Assembly (NCBI GenBank): GCA_024279945.1
Contig: JAJRRA010000014.1
Span: 1-48,502 of the forward strand
Direction: 5' to 3'
Origin: Gammaproteobacteria bacterium
GTDB lineage: Bacteria > Pseudomonadota > Gammaproteobacteria > Xanthomonadales > SZUA-36
DNA: 48,502 nt
Shown: positions 1 to 8,998 of the stretch, piece by piece
Layout of the letters: every line of letters starts with the position of its first letter
How positions within the stretch are numbered: position 1 is the stretch's first letter
The notes under the pieces: generated by a model
The model's input: the letters and a program-made list of their open reading frames with translations, nothing else
Databases searched by the model: none
What the model was told of the DNA's origin: nothing
Translations under genes and position numbers: made by a program

Positions 1-1
1 A

Positions 2-67
2 ACGCTTGTGAAAGATGTCGGACCTACGCAAATGTTCGAATACGCTGGTCAGAAGAGCCTGGAATAA
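2..67 (+). CDS. Possible 3' end of an upstream gene (partial)
   Basis: The frame starting at base 2 is open from the window edge and encodes 21 residues ending in QMFEYAGQKSLE before TAA at 65-67. The composition looks protein-like, but the piece is too short to assign to a family. It could equally be a chance open frame. A 60-residue open frame that starts inside it (15-197) overlaps in another frame and has no support. Confidence 0.25.
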   Translation, partial: TLVKDVGPTQMFEYAGQKSLE

Positions 68-441
68 CTGCCCTGCAGTAGACTACTGGCATAAAACATC
101 GCAGATATTTATGCCAGTACGCCCTCGTTTGAACGCTTACGCTTTAGTTGCCATTCAGGCAGCCATTCTCCTTTCAGATGTTTTAGTCATTATTTGATCA
201 ATGGTACCGGTGTGTATCGTATAAATACCCTGACGTATCATCAAGGCTGTAGATTCAGAAACGATGTCCAGGTCCCTGAGTATGGTTCATTTAATCCCAG
301 CCTTCTTTGCATGTTTCACTCAAAACTTAATTTATATCTTGTTTTTAAGTGGTGATACGCTAGAATAACAGACTGATACTCTAACGTATCATTTGATTTT
401 TATCAGCCTTTGATTAAATAAACAGGAGCGGAGGACACCTG
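68..441. other. Intergenic region upstream of the receptor operon
   Basis: About 370 bases without a credible gene. It is AT-rich towards its right end and holds several copies of the half-site TGATAC or its complement GTATCA: 234-240, 353-359, and a perfect inverted pair at 374-391. A strong Shine-Dalgarno stretch (GGAGCGGAGG, 425-434) precedes the receptor start. No promoter hexamers can be assigned with confidence. Confidence 0.5.
374..391. promoter_or_regulatory. Candidate operator: TGATAC-N6-GTATCA palindrome
   Basis: A perfect 6-6-6 inverted repeat lies 50 bases before the receptor start codon. Extra half-sites lie at 234-240 and 353-359. The arrangement fits a dimeric repressor or activator site for the receptor-esterase-dehydrogenase operon. 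No regulator gene adjoins it in the window, so the binding protein is unknown. Confidence 0.4.
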
Positions 442-2643
442 ATGAATAAATACGGCACACTCAAGGTATTGGTCATGCTGGAACTGATGGTGGTGGCAGG
501 TTTGTGGGTAAGTGCTCCTGCGGTTGCAGAGGGGGAGTCGCTAACTCCAGTCCTTGAAGAAGTCATTGTTACCGCACGGCGACGCGATGAAAAACTGATG
601 GATATCCCTGCTGCAATCTCTGTTATCTCAGAGGCTGACCATGATTTGCTTGTGCTTGATGACCTGGCGGATTATCTGCGCCAGATTCCAGGTGCAGTCC
701 TGGTTAATTCCGGGCCGGAGTATCTAAGCGATATCTCAATGCGTGGTCAGGGCGGCGGTAGACTGGGGTTTTCCGAAAGTGCTACAGGCATATTTCGTAA
801 TGGCCTGTATGTTGCGGGTGGTGGTTTTGGTGGGCGATCTCTCAGCCGTATGGATTTTTTCGACATGGAAAGCCTGCAAGTCTATCGGGGTCCGCAAGGT
901 GCGCTGTACGGCAGAAATGCAGTCGGTGGTGCGATCAATGTTATCAGTAAGCGTCCCGGTGATACGTTCGAGGGGTGGGCCAAAATAGGCTACAACGATT
1001 TTGACCGATTTCTGCTCGAGTCTGTCATCAATTTACCTGTTGTTGAAGACAAATTTGCGCTCAGACTGGGAGGCTATTACCTTGATCAGAGTGACGGGTT
1101 CATCACTGATATCAATACCGGTAAAACGCTTGATCGCAGTGAGCAGAAAGGGGTGCGTGTGGCTGCGCAACTGCAGCAGGATGAAAATTTTACGGTTAAT
1201 CTGACCATCGAATATCGGGAAAGTGAAGCAGCCGGCTTTTCATCGCTGGGATTTCGGGAATTCAGAACCGATCGTGTTCCACTTGACCCAAGCCGTTTTG
1301 AACGGGATGTCAGTACTGATGGGCGGGTGGTAATTGATGAAACCACCGTTTTTCTGCAGATGTTGTGGGAAACTTCTGTTGGAGAAGTGCATGCAGATTT
1401 CAATTACAAGACACGCGATGGCGCCCGGAGTAATGGAGATTTCGATCATTTCATAGGGTTCCAGAACCGGGCTTTTGGTGGCAGGCCTGTGGAGATGTTT
1501 TCCGATCAAACAGAAGATTTTTCCCGATACAGTGGCATGCTTTATCTGACTTCAACAGATACATCATCACGATGGAACTGGCTGCTTGGAACTGAGTTTC
1601 AGAGCTATGACGACGGTGTGGAAACCCGGATCAGTGGCGATGGTGTCATAGCTCCTCTAAACAACCTGCGCCGTACGGATATTTTTCATGAGGAACTTGA
1701 ATCATTGGCAATATTCGGGAGTCTGGATGTCGATCTGACGGATCGCTGGAGCCTGGCGCTGGAAGCAAGGCTCCAGAATGATAGCAAGGACTTTACCTTT
1801 GATCGTGTGCCAGAGTCGGCTCCAAGAGGTGCTATTAGTCTTGTTGAAGGCAAGGAATGGACCCGGGTGACGCCAGGTGCAACACTGAGCTATAAGCTCT
1901 CAGACGGTCATCTGATCTATGGCCGCCTGGCTACCGGATACCGGCCTGGTGGTTTCAATTCCGGGATTCCTGCTGACATCCCGGATGTTGGAAACCTGGT
2001 TGCCTTTGGGCCCGAATATATCAAGTCTGCGGAACTTGGCTGGAAGGGGCCGCTCTTTGGCCGTCACTTGCGCGCTGACCTGGCCGTGTTTTATGCGGAA
2101 ACTGGTGATGTTCAGGCTGTTACCTATCCTTCACCTACGAGCAACGGGGTGATTTTACAAAATGCGGGCGATAACAATACCTGGGGCTTTGAGTTCCAGG
2201 TCCAGGGTCTCTATGAGGTGGGTCCGGGTGAACTCAGGTTAACACTTGGTTTCTCGGCAGTTGATGGCGAGTGGAAAGAAGGGTCTGCCGTTATCGCCAG
2301 TGGTAAAACAGTTGATATCAGCGGAACCCGGGTAAACAGAACAAGAGACCTCATTGCTAACATTGGCCTGGCCTATTCGGTACCTGTCAGCGGGAATCTG
2401 ATGTTTGTCGCTTCCGGGAGCTATCAATCCGAGTCCGGTGGATACGAAAACGTCATCACCACACGAAAGATGCAAGCCTTTGACCTGTTTGATGCCCGTT
2501 TATCGCTGCTGGGAGAAAGCTGGAAATGTTCAGTTTTTGTCAAAAACCTGACGGACAAAATTTACCGGCTGCAGCAGTTAAGCCAGAATGATTATTTCAA
2601 TCAGCGGCGTAGTTATGGTGTTTCAGTAACGTATCTTTTCTAG
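442..2643 (+). CDS. TonB-dependent outer-membrane receptor
   Basis: A 733-residue TonB-dependent receptor of the iron-complex/organic-substrate type. The first ~29 residues are a signal peptide. A TonB-box-like EEVIVTARRR follows near residue 40, then a plug domain with the conserved segment YRGPQGALYGRNAVGGAINV near residues 150-170. The rest is a 22-strand-type beta-barrel ending in the terminal aromatic TYLF typical of outer-membrane barrels. The ATG is preceded by a strong GGAGG at good spacing. It heads an operon (10-base gap) with a CoA ligase, an exported esterase and two acyl-CoA dehydrogenases. It therefore more likely imports a lipophilic carboxylic acid or ester than a siderophore; this substrate call is inference from neighbours. 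Confidence 0.93.
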   Translation: MNKYGTLKVLVMLELMVVAGLWVSAPAVAEGESLTPVLEEVIVTARRRDEKLMDIPAAISVISEADHDLLVLDDLADYLRQIPGAVLVNSGPEYLSDISMRGQGGGRLGFSESATGIFRNGLYVAGGGFGGRSLSRMDFFDMESLQVYRGPQGALYGRNAVGGAINVISKRPGDTFEGWAKIGYNDFDRFLLESVINLPVVEDKFALRLGGYYLDQSDGFITDINTGKTLDRSEQKGVRVAAQLQQDENFTVNLTIEYRESEAAGFSSLGFREFRTDRVPLDPSRFERDVSTDGRVVIDETTVFLQMLWETSVGEVHADFNYKTRDGARSNGDFDHFIGFQNRAFGGRPVEMFSDQTEDFSRYSGMLYLTSTDTSSRWNWLLGTEFQSYDDGVETRISGDGVIAPLNNLRRTDIFHEELESLAIFGSLDVDLTDRWSLALEARLQNDSKDFTFDRVPESAPRGAISLVEGKEWTRVTPGATLSYKLSDGHLIYGRLATGYRPGGFNSGIPADIPDVGNLVAFGPEYIKSAELGWKGPLFGRHLRADLAVFYAETGDVQAVTYPSPTSNGVILQNAGDNNTWGFEFQVQGLYEVGPGELRLTLGFSAVDGEWKEGSAVIASGKTVDISGTRVNRTRDLIANIGLAYSVPVSGNLMFVASGSYQSESGGYENVITTRKMQAFDLFDARLSLLGESWKCSVFVKNLTDKIYRLQQLSQNDYFNQRRSYGVSVTYLF

Positions 2644-2653
2644 ACACAGCGTC

Positions 2654-4348
2654 ATGAAGCCATATGAAGATTACGCTCGGGAGCTAATGAAGACCGGGGC
2701 AGCTTTCGAACTTTGCTCGTCAGTCGTAAATGGTGAAAAAGTGCGGGATTTTGTTAATCGGCCGAAGGTTCTGGCAGAACTTGGCCACAACTTTTCCCAG
2801 TACGGTAAAAAGATTTGTATGGTTTACGGCAGTCGCCGGATCAGTTACGCCGATCTTGAGAGCTACATCCTCAAAGTAGCAGGAAGTTTGCAAAATGATT
2901 ACGGCGTCACCCATGGGGACCGCGTAGCGATTCTTTCTGCCAATAACCCGGATTGGATAATCACTTTTTGGGCTGTCGTCTCTTGCGGGGCTGTTTGTGC
3001 TCCACTGAATAGCTGGTGGAAAGAAGATGAAATTCTGTACGCGCTGCGCGAAACAGGAGCAAAGATACTGATAGCCGATTTAAAACGATTTCAACGTATT
3101 GCCGACCGCCTTGATGAGCTGCCAGACCTCCAGGCGGTGTTTGTTGTGGAGTACGGTGATTCTGATCCATTGCCGAATGATGATCGTGTTCATTGTTTTT
3201 CCGAATTGACGCAGCAGTCCAGTACCGCAGCGATGAAGGTGAAGGTAGTTGAAGATGATGACGCAGTAATCATCTTCACAAGCGGTACAACCGGGCGCCC
3301 AAAAGGCGCTGTGATCACGCACCAGGCCTGGATCACCGGCCTGATGAATATGGGTTTTGCGACCGAAGTTGCAGTGCGGATGTATCCCCAGGTCTCTAGT
3401 AACTCCCAGCCAGTTGTGGTCCTTTGCACGCTACCTTTTTTTCACGTGGCAGGTGCACACGGATTGGTGTTGGGAGCCGTTGCCAGCGGCGCCAGGCTTG
3501 TCATACCCCAGGGCGGGTTTGACCCGGTAGCTGCCATGTTGCTCATAGAAAGAGAAGGTGTGACGCGCTGGTCCGCGGTACCCACAATGGTTTGGCGATT
3601 GTGTACACACCATAAACGTAAGCACTTTGCTCTTACCAGCGTGAGGGATATTGCTTATGGGGGGTCTCCTTCTTCAATTCGCCACCAGGCATTGGCGCGG
3701 GAGACGTTTCCAGGGCTTATAGCAATCAGCAATGCCTACGGCCTGACGGAAACAGGATCCGTATTTGCCATGAACACCGGTGCAGAATTTGAACAACGGC
3801 CAGGATCCGTCGGGCGACCTTTTCCGACGGCAGAAGTTTCGATTGTCGATAATACAGGCAGGGTGCAACCGGCCGATGTCTGTGGAGAAATATGGGTCAA
3901 AGGACCGTTCCTGATGCGTGAATACTGGCAACAAGCTGCAGCGACTGAACGAACGATAAAAGAGGGATGGTTGCGAACGGGTGATATCGGCTATTTCGAT
4001 GAAGAAGGTTTTCTGTATGTAACTGATCGTCAAAAAGACATCATCATTCGGGGTGGGGAGAATATATCGAGTGCAGAAACAGAAAATCGAATTTTGGAGC
4101 ACCCGGATGTTGATGAAGTTGCAGTTATCGGCGTCGAGCATCCCGAATGGGGCGAAGAGGTTAAGGCGATCATTCATCTGAAGGACGGCGCCAATATCCC
4201 GGCAGAAGAAATTCGGCAATGGGTTGGTGAGAAATTGGCAGATTTCAAGGTGCCGGCCCACATAGAATTTCGAAGCAATCCCCTGCCGCGCAATGCCCTT
4301 GGGAAGCTTTCTAAAAATGAACTTCGCAGCCATTCGGAGCCAGCGTAG
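2654..4348 (+). CDS. AMP-forming acyl-CoA synthetase (class I ANL ligase)
   Basis: A 564-residue ligase that would activate a carboxylic acid to its CoA thioester via an acyl-adenylate in the cytoplasm. ANL-superfamily motifs are visible in order: the P-loop-like IIFTSGTTGRPKGAV (about residues 204-218), YGLTETG, GWLRTGDIGYFDEEG, DRQKDIIIRGGENIS, and the C-terminal LPRNALGKLSK with the catalytic lysine. The length is normal for medium/long-chain or aromatic acyl-CoA ligases. It lies 10 bases after the receptor and 8 bases before the esterase, so all are probably co-transcribed. The substrate cannot be read from the sequence; with two downstream dehydrogenases a fatty, steroid-side-chain or cyclic acid is plausible. 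Confidence 0.9.
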   Translation: MKPYEDYARELMKTGAAFELCSSVVNGEKVRDFVNRPKVLAELGHNFSQYGKKICMVYGSRRISYADLESYILKVAGSLQNDYGVTHGDRVAILSANNPDWIITFWAVVSCGAVCAPLNSWWKEDEILYALRETGAKILIADLKRFQRIADRLDELPDLQAVFVVEYGDSDPLPNDDRVHCFSELTQQSSTAAMKVKVVEDDDAVIIFTSGTTGRPKGAVITHQAWITGLMNMGFATEVAVRMYPQVSSNSQPVVVLCTLPFFHVAGAHGLVLGAVASGARLVIPQGGFDPVAAMLLIEREGVTRWSAVPTMVWRLCTHHKRKHFALTSVRDIAYGGSPSSIRHQALARETFPGLIAISNAYGLTETGSVFAMNTGAEFEQRPGSVGRPFPTAEVSIVDNTGRVQPADVCGEIWVKGPFLMREYWQQAAATERTIKEGWLRTGDIGYFDEEGFLYVTDRQKDIIIRGGENISSAETENRILEHPDVDEVAVIGVEHPEWGEEVKAIIHLKDGANIPAEEIRQWVGEKLADFKVPAHIEFRSNPLPRNALGKLSKNELRSHSEPA

Positions 4349-4356
4349 AAACCGGC

Positions 4357-5994
4357 ATGTACGATAAGGCGCCCCAGCCAACAGGGTATAAAAAAACTGT
4401 TTTTCCATCCGACCGAGCGGCAGTGCTTGGAGGTTTATTACTGGTTTTTATGTGTGCTGCGTACGGGGTGGAACGGCCCGCTGAGGTTTCTGTTAAGACA
4501 GCAAGCGGCTTTGTTTCGGGCGAAACCAGGGAGGGCATTCTGGTTTACCGTGGCATTCCGTATGCGGCGCCGCCTATTGGTCGTTTTCGTTGGCGTCCCC
4601 CACAGCCCGCTTTGCCGTGGGAAGGTGTGCGACGGGCTGTCGAGTTTGGACCTGCATGCATTCAGCCTGAGAGTCCGGTCCGGAAATTGGAGTTGCCAGG
4701 TGAAAGTGAGGATTGTCTGACGCTGAATATCTGGCGGCCAATAGATTCAGAGCGCCTGCTGCCCGTAATGGTCTGGATTCATGGTGGCGCATTCCGTTTT
4801 GGCTCCGGCGCCCTGCCCTGGTACAACGGGGCTGCCCTGGCGCGCCAGGGGGTCATGATTGTGACCTTCAACTACAGGCTGGGCCACCTGGGATTTTTCG
4901 CACACCCGATGTTAACAAAAGAAAGTTCCGGGGCTGCGTTGGGTAATTATGGTCTGATGGACCAAATCGAAGTCTTGAAGTGGGTTCAGCAGAACATCAG
5001 GGCTTTTGGTGGCGATCCGGGAAACGTCACAATTTTCGGCGAGTCGGCAGGGGCGGTAAGCGTTAATTATCTCATGACCATTGCAGCGGCCAATGGACTT
5101 TTCCACAAGGCGATTTCTCAAAGTGGTGGAGGTTATCAGATTCCACGACATATTCGAGAACCCAGGCAGGGAAAACGCTCCATCGAACAGGAGGGCCTGG
5201 AGCTTTCCCGGAAATGGGGCCTGAAAAGTTCTGAAGTTAATGCGCAGGCATTACGTAAAGTTGCGGCGAGTGAAGTTGCCGGCAACCGGGTGTCTTCACA
5301 GATACTGGGATTTGGTCCCTTTATCGATGGTCAACTTGTCGTGCGTGGCTTTCCCGAAGCGTTTTCCCTGGGGCAACAGCATGACGTGCCTTACCTGGCA
5401 GGGTCTAACAGTTTTGATGGCAGTGTTGTCATGGCAGGAGCACGGAAGCATCTTTCCCTGGCCTTGAGGGCCATGTTGAAAGATGACTATTGGGCAGCCC
5501 TGGACCTGTATCGGGGGGATGATGATTTGGATACGGAAACCTTTGCCGCACAATTGACCAGTGATGCATTTTTTATCGGAGGCGCCCGTCACCTGGTGCG
5601 GGGGATGGAACAGCTCTCTTCTGCCGCATGGCTTTATCACTTCTCCTTTGTTTCACCCGCCAGACGTGGGGAAGTTATGGGAGCCACTCATGGCTCAGAG
5701 ATTCCCTATGTCTGGAGGAATCTGGATCAGGTCAAAACCCTGGGCGTGAGGCATTTCAGTGAGCAGGATTATTCAATGAGCCGAATCATGAGCGGCTACT
5801 GGATAAGATTTGCTAAAACAGGGGATCCAAACGGTCACTCTTCAGTTGTATGGCCCGGTTATGAATCCCGGAGTGACAGCTTGCTGGATTTTGGCAATGA
5901 TGGCCCTGTTTTGCGTGAAGGATATCGCAGTGAAAAACTGGATTTTCATGATAAACGTTACAGAAAAAGACTCGATGCAGAGAAAAAGCTGTAA
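4357..5994 (+). CDS. Exported type-B carboxylesterase
   Basis: A 545-residue carboxylesterase of the cholinesterase/type-B family. The N-terminus has a positively charged stretch and a hydrophobic segment (about residues 25-40), consistent with export or a membrane anchor. Family marks are SEDCLTLNIWRP, the oxyanion region HGGAF, the nucleophile elbow GESAG with Ser230, an acidic position in GSNSFDGS (Asp where Glu is usual), and the histidine region GATHGSEIPYVW. It would hydrolyse an ester in the periplasm or at the membrane and so supply the acid for the upstream CoA ligase. Spacing to both neighbours is short. Specificity is unknown. Confidence 0.9.
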   Translation: MYDKAPQPTGYKKTVFPSDRAAVLGGLLLVFMCAAYGVERPAEVSVKTASGFVSGETREGILVYRGIPYAAPPIGRFRWRPPQPALPWEGVRRAVEFGPACIQPESPVRKLELPGESEDCLTLNIWRPIDSERLLPVMVWIHGGAFRFGSGALPWYNGAALARQGVMIVTFNYRLGHLGFFAHPMLTKESSGAALGNYGLMDQIEVLKWVQQNIRAFGGDPGNVTIFGESAGAVSVNYLMTIAAANGLFHKAISQSGGGYQIPRHIREPRQGKRSIEQEGLELSRKWGLKSSEVNAQALRKVAASEVAGNRVSSQILGFGPFIDGQLVVRGFPEAFSLGQQHDVPYLAGSNSFDGSVVMAGARKHLSLALRAMLKDDYWAALDLYRGDDDLDTETFAAQLTSDAFFIGGARHLVRGMEQLSSAAWLYHFSFVSPARRGEVMGATHGSEIPYVWRNLDQVKTLGVRHFSEQDYSMSRIMSGYWIRFAKTGDPNGHSSVVWPGYESRSDSLLDFGNDGPVLREGYRSEKLDFHDKRYRKRLDAEKKL

Positions 5995-6045
5995 AGGAGC
6001 GCGGGTTGATACGCCAATTTATTTTTCCACAGGTGAGAAAAAAGG

Positions 6046-7227
6046 GTGACAAATTTGGATTCATTCAGACAAGAGGTACGGGATTGGCTGGAAGTCAATT
6101 GCCCGGTATCTATGCGGCGGCCTTATGAAAGTGAAGCTGATCTTTTTTGGGGTAGGCATAATGGCGGGTTTCAAAGCGAAGATCAGAAAATCTGGTTTGA
6201 GCACATGGTTGCGAGGGACTGGACAGCGCCGGCCTGGCCGAAAACTTATGGCGGGGGCGGCCTGGACAACGAGCAGGTCAAAATACTCAGAGAAGAACTG
6301 GGGCGAATTCAGGCACGGCCACCACTGGAAAGCTTTGGTATTTCCATGCTTGGGCCCGCACTGCTGAAATTCGGTTCAGAAGATCTTAAAAGGCAACACC
6401 TGCCAGCTATTGTGCGTGGTGAGGTTCGCTGGGTGCAAGGTTATAGCGAACCAAATGCAGGCTCTGACCTGGCCAGCTTGCAGATGCGCGCCGAAGACAG
6501 AGGCGATCACTTCCTGGTCAATGGTTCAAAGGTCTGGACTTCCTATGGTGAGCTGGGCGACTGGATGTTCTGCCTGGTGCGCACCGATTTCGAGGCCAGG
6601 AAGCACGAAGGTATTAGCTTCGTGGTGTTCGATATGTCATTGCCCGGCGTCACAACACGGCCGATCAAGCTGATCAGTGGTGCGTCTCCGTTTACAGAAA
6701 CGTTTATCGAAGATGTACGGGTGGAAAAGGATCAGGTCGTGGGTGAAATTAATAAGGGGTGGAACGTTGCCAAATACTTATTGACTCACGAGCGGGAAAT
6801 GATTGCCCAGGCTGGCCTGTCCAATGCCGGCAATACCTCACTGGGCGAAACGGCGACCGAGGTCTTTGGATTGAGCAATGGTGTGCTACGAAATACCATG
6901 TTGCGATCGGATATTGCACGTTTTGAAATGGATGAGCGCTGTCTCGACCTGACTATTGAACGTGTCCATGATGAAGTAAACGCCGGCGTTAGCCTGGGTG
7001 CAAGCTCATCTATGTTCAAGTTTTATGGAACGGAGTTGAATAAGAGGCGATTCGAACTGCTCATGGCTATCCATGGAAACGATGCTTTATTGTGGCAAGG
7101 TAAGGAAAGCAAGGGTGGTTACCTGCCCCGGACATGGCTGCGCTCCAGGGGAAATTCAATTGAGGGCGGAACCTCCGAAATCCAGTTGAATATTATTGCT
7201 AAACGTATTCTTGATTTACCGGGATAG
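6046..7227 (+). CDS. Acyl-CoA dehydrogenase, first of a pair
   Basis: A 393-residue flavoprotein that introduces a 2,3 double bond into an acyl-CoA and passes electrons to ETF. Visible family marks are QGYSEPNAGSDLASL (flavin/substrate region, about residues 130-144), KVWTSYGE, and the C-terminal IEGGTSEIQLNIIAKRILDLPG. It ends 11 bases before a second, divergent dehydrogenase; such pairs often form alpha2-beta2 enzymes acting on bulky substrates such as steroid side chains (established for actinobacterial FadE pairs). The start is GTG at 6046 with GGTGAG upstream; TTG at 6055 with AAGGGTG upstream is a realistic alternative. Confidence 0.9.
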   Translation: MTNLDSFRQEVRDWLEVNCPVSMRRPYESEADLFWGRHNGGFQSEDQKIWFEHMVARDWTAPAWPKTYGGGGLDNEQVKILREELGRIQARPPLESFGISMLGPALLKFGSEDLKRQHLPAIVRGEVRWVQGYSEPNAGSDLASLQMRAEDRGDHFLVNGSKVWTSYGELGDWMFCLVRTDFEARKHEGISFVVFDMSLPGVTTRPIKLISGASPFTETFIEDVRVEKDQVVGEINKGWNVAKYLLTHEREMIAQAGLSNAGNTSLGETATEVFGLSNGVLRNTMLRSDIARFEMDERCLDLTIERVHDEVNAGVSLGASSSMFKFYGTELNKRRFELLMAIHGNDALLWQGKESKGGYLPRTWLRSRGNSIEGGTSEIQLNIIAKRILDLPG

Positions 7228-7238
7228 AAGGAACGAGC

Positions 7239-8360
7239 ATGTCACTTGTACTGAATGAAGAAGAGCTGATGTTAAGGGATTCAGCTCATAACTTCCTGCA
7301 CAGCCGCGCACCGGTAAGTCATCTCAGAGAACTGCGGGACTGCCATAGCAGCACCGGATATTCTCCTGAACTTTGGGCGGAGATGGGTGAAACGGGGTGG
7401 ACCTCAATCCTGGTCCCTGAGGAGTTTGGCGGGCTGGGTTACGGTTATGTGGAGATGGGTATCATACTGGAGGAAAGCGGCCGTACCTTGACTCCCAGCC
7501 CGATGCTTGGGACCGCCTTGGTTGGTGTTACTGCTCTCAACATGGCGGGTACGGCGAAGCAATGCTCATCTATCCTGCCTGCGGTAGCAAGCGGAAACTA
7601 CCTGCTGGCCCTTGCTTGCGATGAGATAAGCCAGCATGAACCAGATCATATTTCTTGCACGGCGACCAGGACAGATGGCGGCTATCAAATTACCGGCCAC
7701 AAGACCGCTGTACTGGATGGCCATATTGCGGATACTTTTATTGTCAGCGCCCGTGTTGGTTCTGAGACTGCCCTGTTCCTGATTCCTGCCGGTTTCGAGG
7801 GTGTTACTGTGGAGCCATACCGCGTTTTGGATACCCACCTGGCTGCCAATGTGCAATTTCAGCAGGTCGAGGTGGGGGAAGCCCACTTCCTCGGCAGGCC
7901 GGCCGGCGGGCAGAGAATTCTGGAACGAATTCTGGATGTCGGGCGAATTGGCGCTTCAGCGGAGATGCTGGGCGTAGCCCTGGAAGCTTTTGAGAGAACC
8001 GTGCAGTACCTGAAAGAGCGTAAGCAGTTCGGTGTTCCGATTGGCAGCTTCCAGGCCCTGCAGCATCGTGCTGCCCGCCTTTTTGGTGACATCGAAATGT
8101 GTAAATCGCTGGTGCTTAAGGCTTTGCATGAGTTGGATGAGCGCCCGGATGGAAATGCAGAACTGGCGAGCCTGGCCAAGGCCAGACTGGGAGAAACGTC
8201 ACGTCAGGCAACGGCTGAAGCCATTCAATTGCACGGTGGTATTGGCATGACTGATGAATTCGACATCGGTTTTTTTCTTAAGCGTAGTCAGATTTTAGAT
8301 AATTTGTTCGGTGACGTTTGCTATCACCTGGATCGATATGCCCGGCTCAGGGGCTACTAA
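7239..8360 (+). CDS. Acyl-CoA dehydrogenase, second of a pair
   Basis: A 373-residue acyl-CoA dehydrogenase with an N-terminal helical domain (MSLVLNEEELMLRDSAHNFL), a diverged middle beta-domain, and a clear C-terminal domain: RKQFGVPIGSFQALQHRAA, AEAIQLHGGIGMTDE. The middle domain is less conserved than in the upstream partner. This is usual when one subunit of a heteromeric dehydrogenase supplies structure and flavin contacts and the other the active site. ATG follows GAAGGAACGAGC. It is the last gene of the operon before a decayed gene and a strong terminator. Confidence 0.88.
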   Translation: MSLVLNEEELMLRDSAHNFLHSRAPVSHLRELRDCHSSTGYSPELWAEMGETGWTSILVPEEFGGLGYGYVEMGIILEESGRTLTPSPMLGTALVGVTALNMAGTAKQCSSILPAVASGNYLLALACDEISQHEPDHISCTATRTDGGYQITGHKTAVLDGHIADTFIVSARVGSETALFLIPAGFEGVTVEPYRVLDTHLAANVQFQQVEVGEAHFLGRPAGGQRILERILDVGRIGASAEMLGVALEAFERTVQYLKERKQFGVPIGSFQALQHRAARLFGDIEMCKSLVLKALHELDERPDGNAELASLAKARLGETSRQATAEAIQLHGGIGMTDEFDIGFFLKRSQILDNLFGDVCYHLDRYARLRGY

Positions 8361-8379
8361 CGTCGCGATTCCCATTTAA

Positions 8380-8773
8380 TACAGGACAACATGTCTGTTG
8401 CAACTGAAGCTAACTTTTAATCTGGATTGTGAAGTCACCGAAGTACCGGTACCGGATACTTATGACATTAGCTACAACGCCGGCATCACCCGGTTCGAAT
8501 ATCCGCCTGGGTCTGCAAGGAGAAGCAACCGCGTGGGTAGACGTTGATTCTACCAATGGGCCAGCCAATTGTTGGGCGAAGGAGAGAATCTTCTCCAGTG
8601 CGGTGGAAGTCGATAACCCCTGCAGAACGCCGCAAGGCCTGACCATGGGCCAGACGACTTCCTGCACGATCACCAATACGGTATTCTATGAAGGAATTCC
8701 GGTACTGAATCGCTATGGCCTGGCTATTTTGACCTTGCTGATGCTGGGTGTTGGATTCCGTCGAATGATCTGA
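8380..8773 (+). pseudogene. Decayed 3' remnant of an IPTL-CTERM surface protein
   Basis: Two frames together read as the end of a secreted repeat protein. Frame A (from 8380) encodes LDCEVTEVPVPDTYDISYNA and a following segment to YPPGS. Frame B (to the stop at 8771-8773) encodes CRTPQGLTMGQTTSCTITNT, then IPVLNRYGLAILTLLMLGVG and a terminal RRMI. The C-V-T-E and C-T-I-T-N pattern resembles prealbumin-like/DUF11-type domains. The proline-containing motif, hydrophobic helix and terminal arginines match an IPTL-CTERM sorting tail. There is no start, and the frame changes around 8520. The call is a 5'-truncated, frameshifted relic. Confidence 0.6.
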
Positions 8774-8794
8774 TCGGCTGACAGGCTTTAATCA

Positions 8795-8834
8795 AAACCC
8801 CCGCAGCAGGTGACTGTTGCGGGGGTTTCTTTTT
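8795..8834 (+). terminator. Rho-independent terminator
   Basis: A perfect 11-bp stem pairs 8795-8805 (AAACCCCCGCA) with 8818-8828 (TGCGGGGGTTT) around a 12-base loop. CTTTTTC follows. It closes the receptor-dehydrogenase operon and its pseudogene tail and insulates the sHdr cluster. Confidence 0.85.
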
Positions 8835-8889
8835 CAATTAGAGTCAAATTTGGCATCAAATTCGCTTTTTACATTAGGATACCGTAATA

Positions 8890-8918
8890 TTTCCAAAAAA
8901 TTCATGATGTAAGATAAT
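8890..8918 (+). promoter_or_regulatory. Weak candidate promoter for the sHdr cluster
   Basis: GATAAT at 8913-8918 is a good -10 hexamer. TTTCCA at 8890-8895 is a poor -35 at 17-base spacing. It lies in an AT-rich stretch 80 bases before dsrE. A start site elsewhere is equally possible. Confidence 0.3.
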
Positions 8919-8998
8919 TATAGGTTGCCTCTCCGAAAAAGCAGCCGTGGAATGGTGACCCCGCTGGTTCGGCAGCAAGAACCTGGAGAAGTTTAAGA

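Noticed and set aside
15-197. 60-residue open frame at the left edge
   Set aside because: It has no ribosome site and no protein-like composition, and it overlaps a more plausible gene end in another frame.
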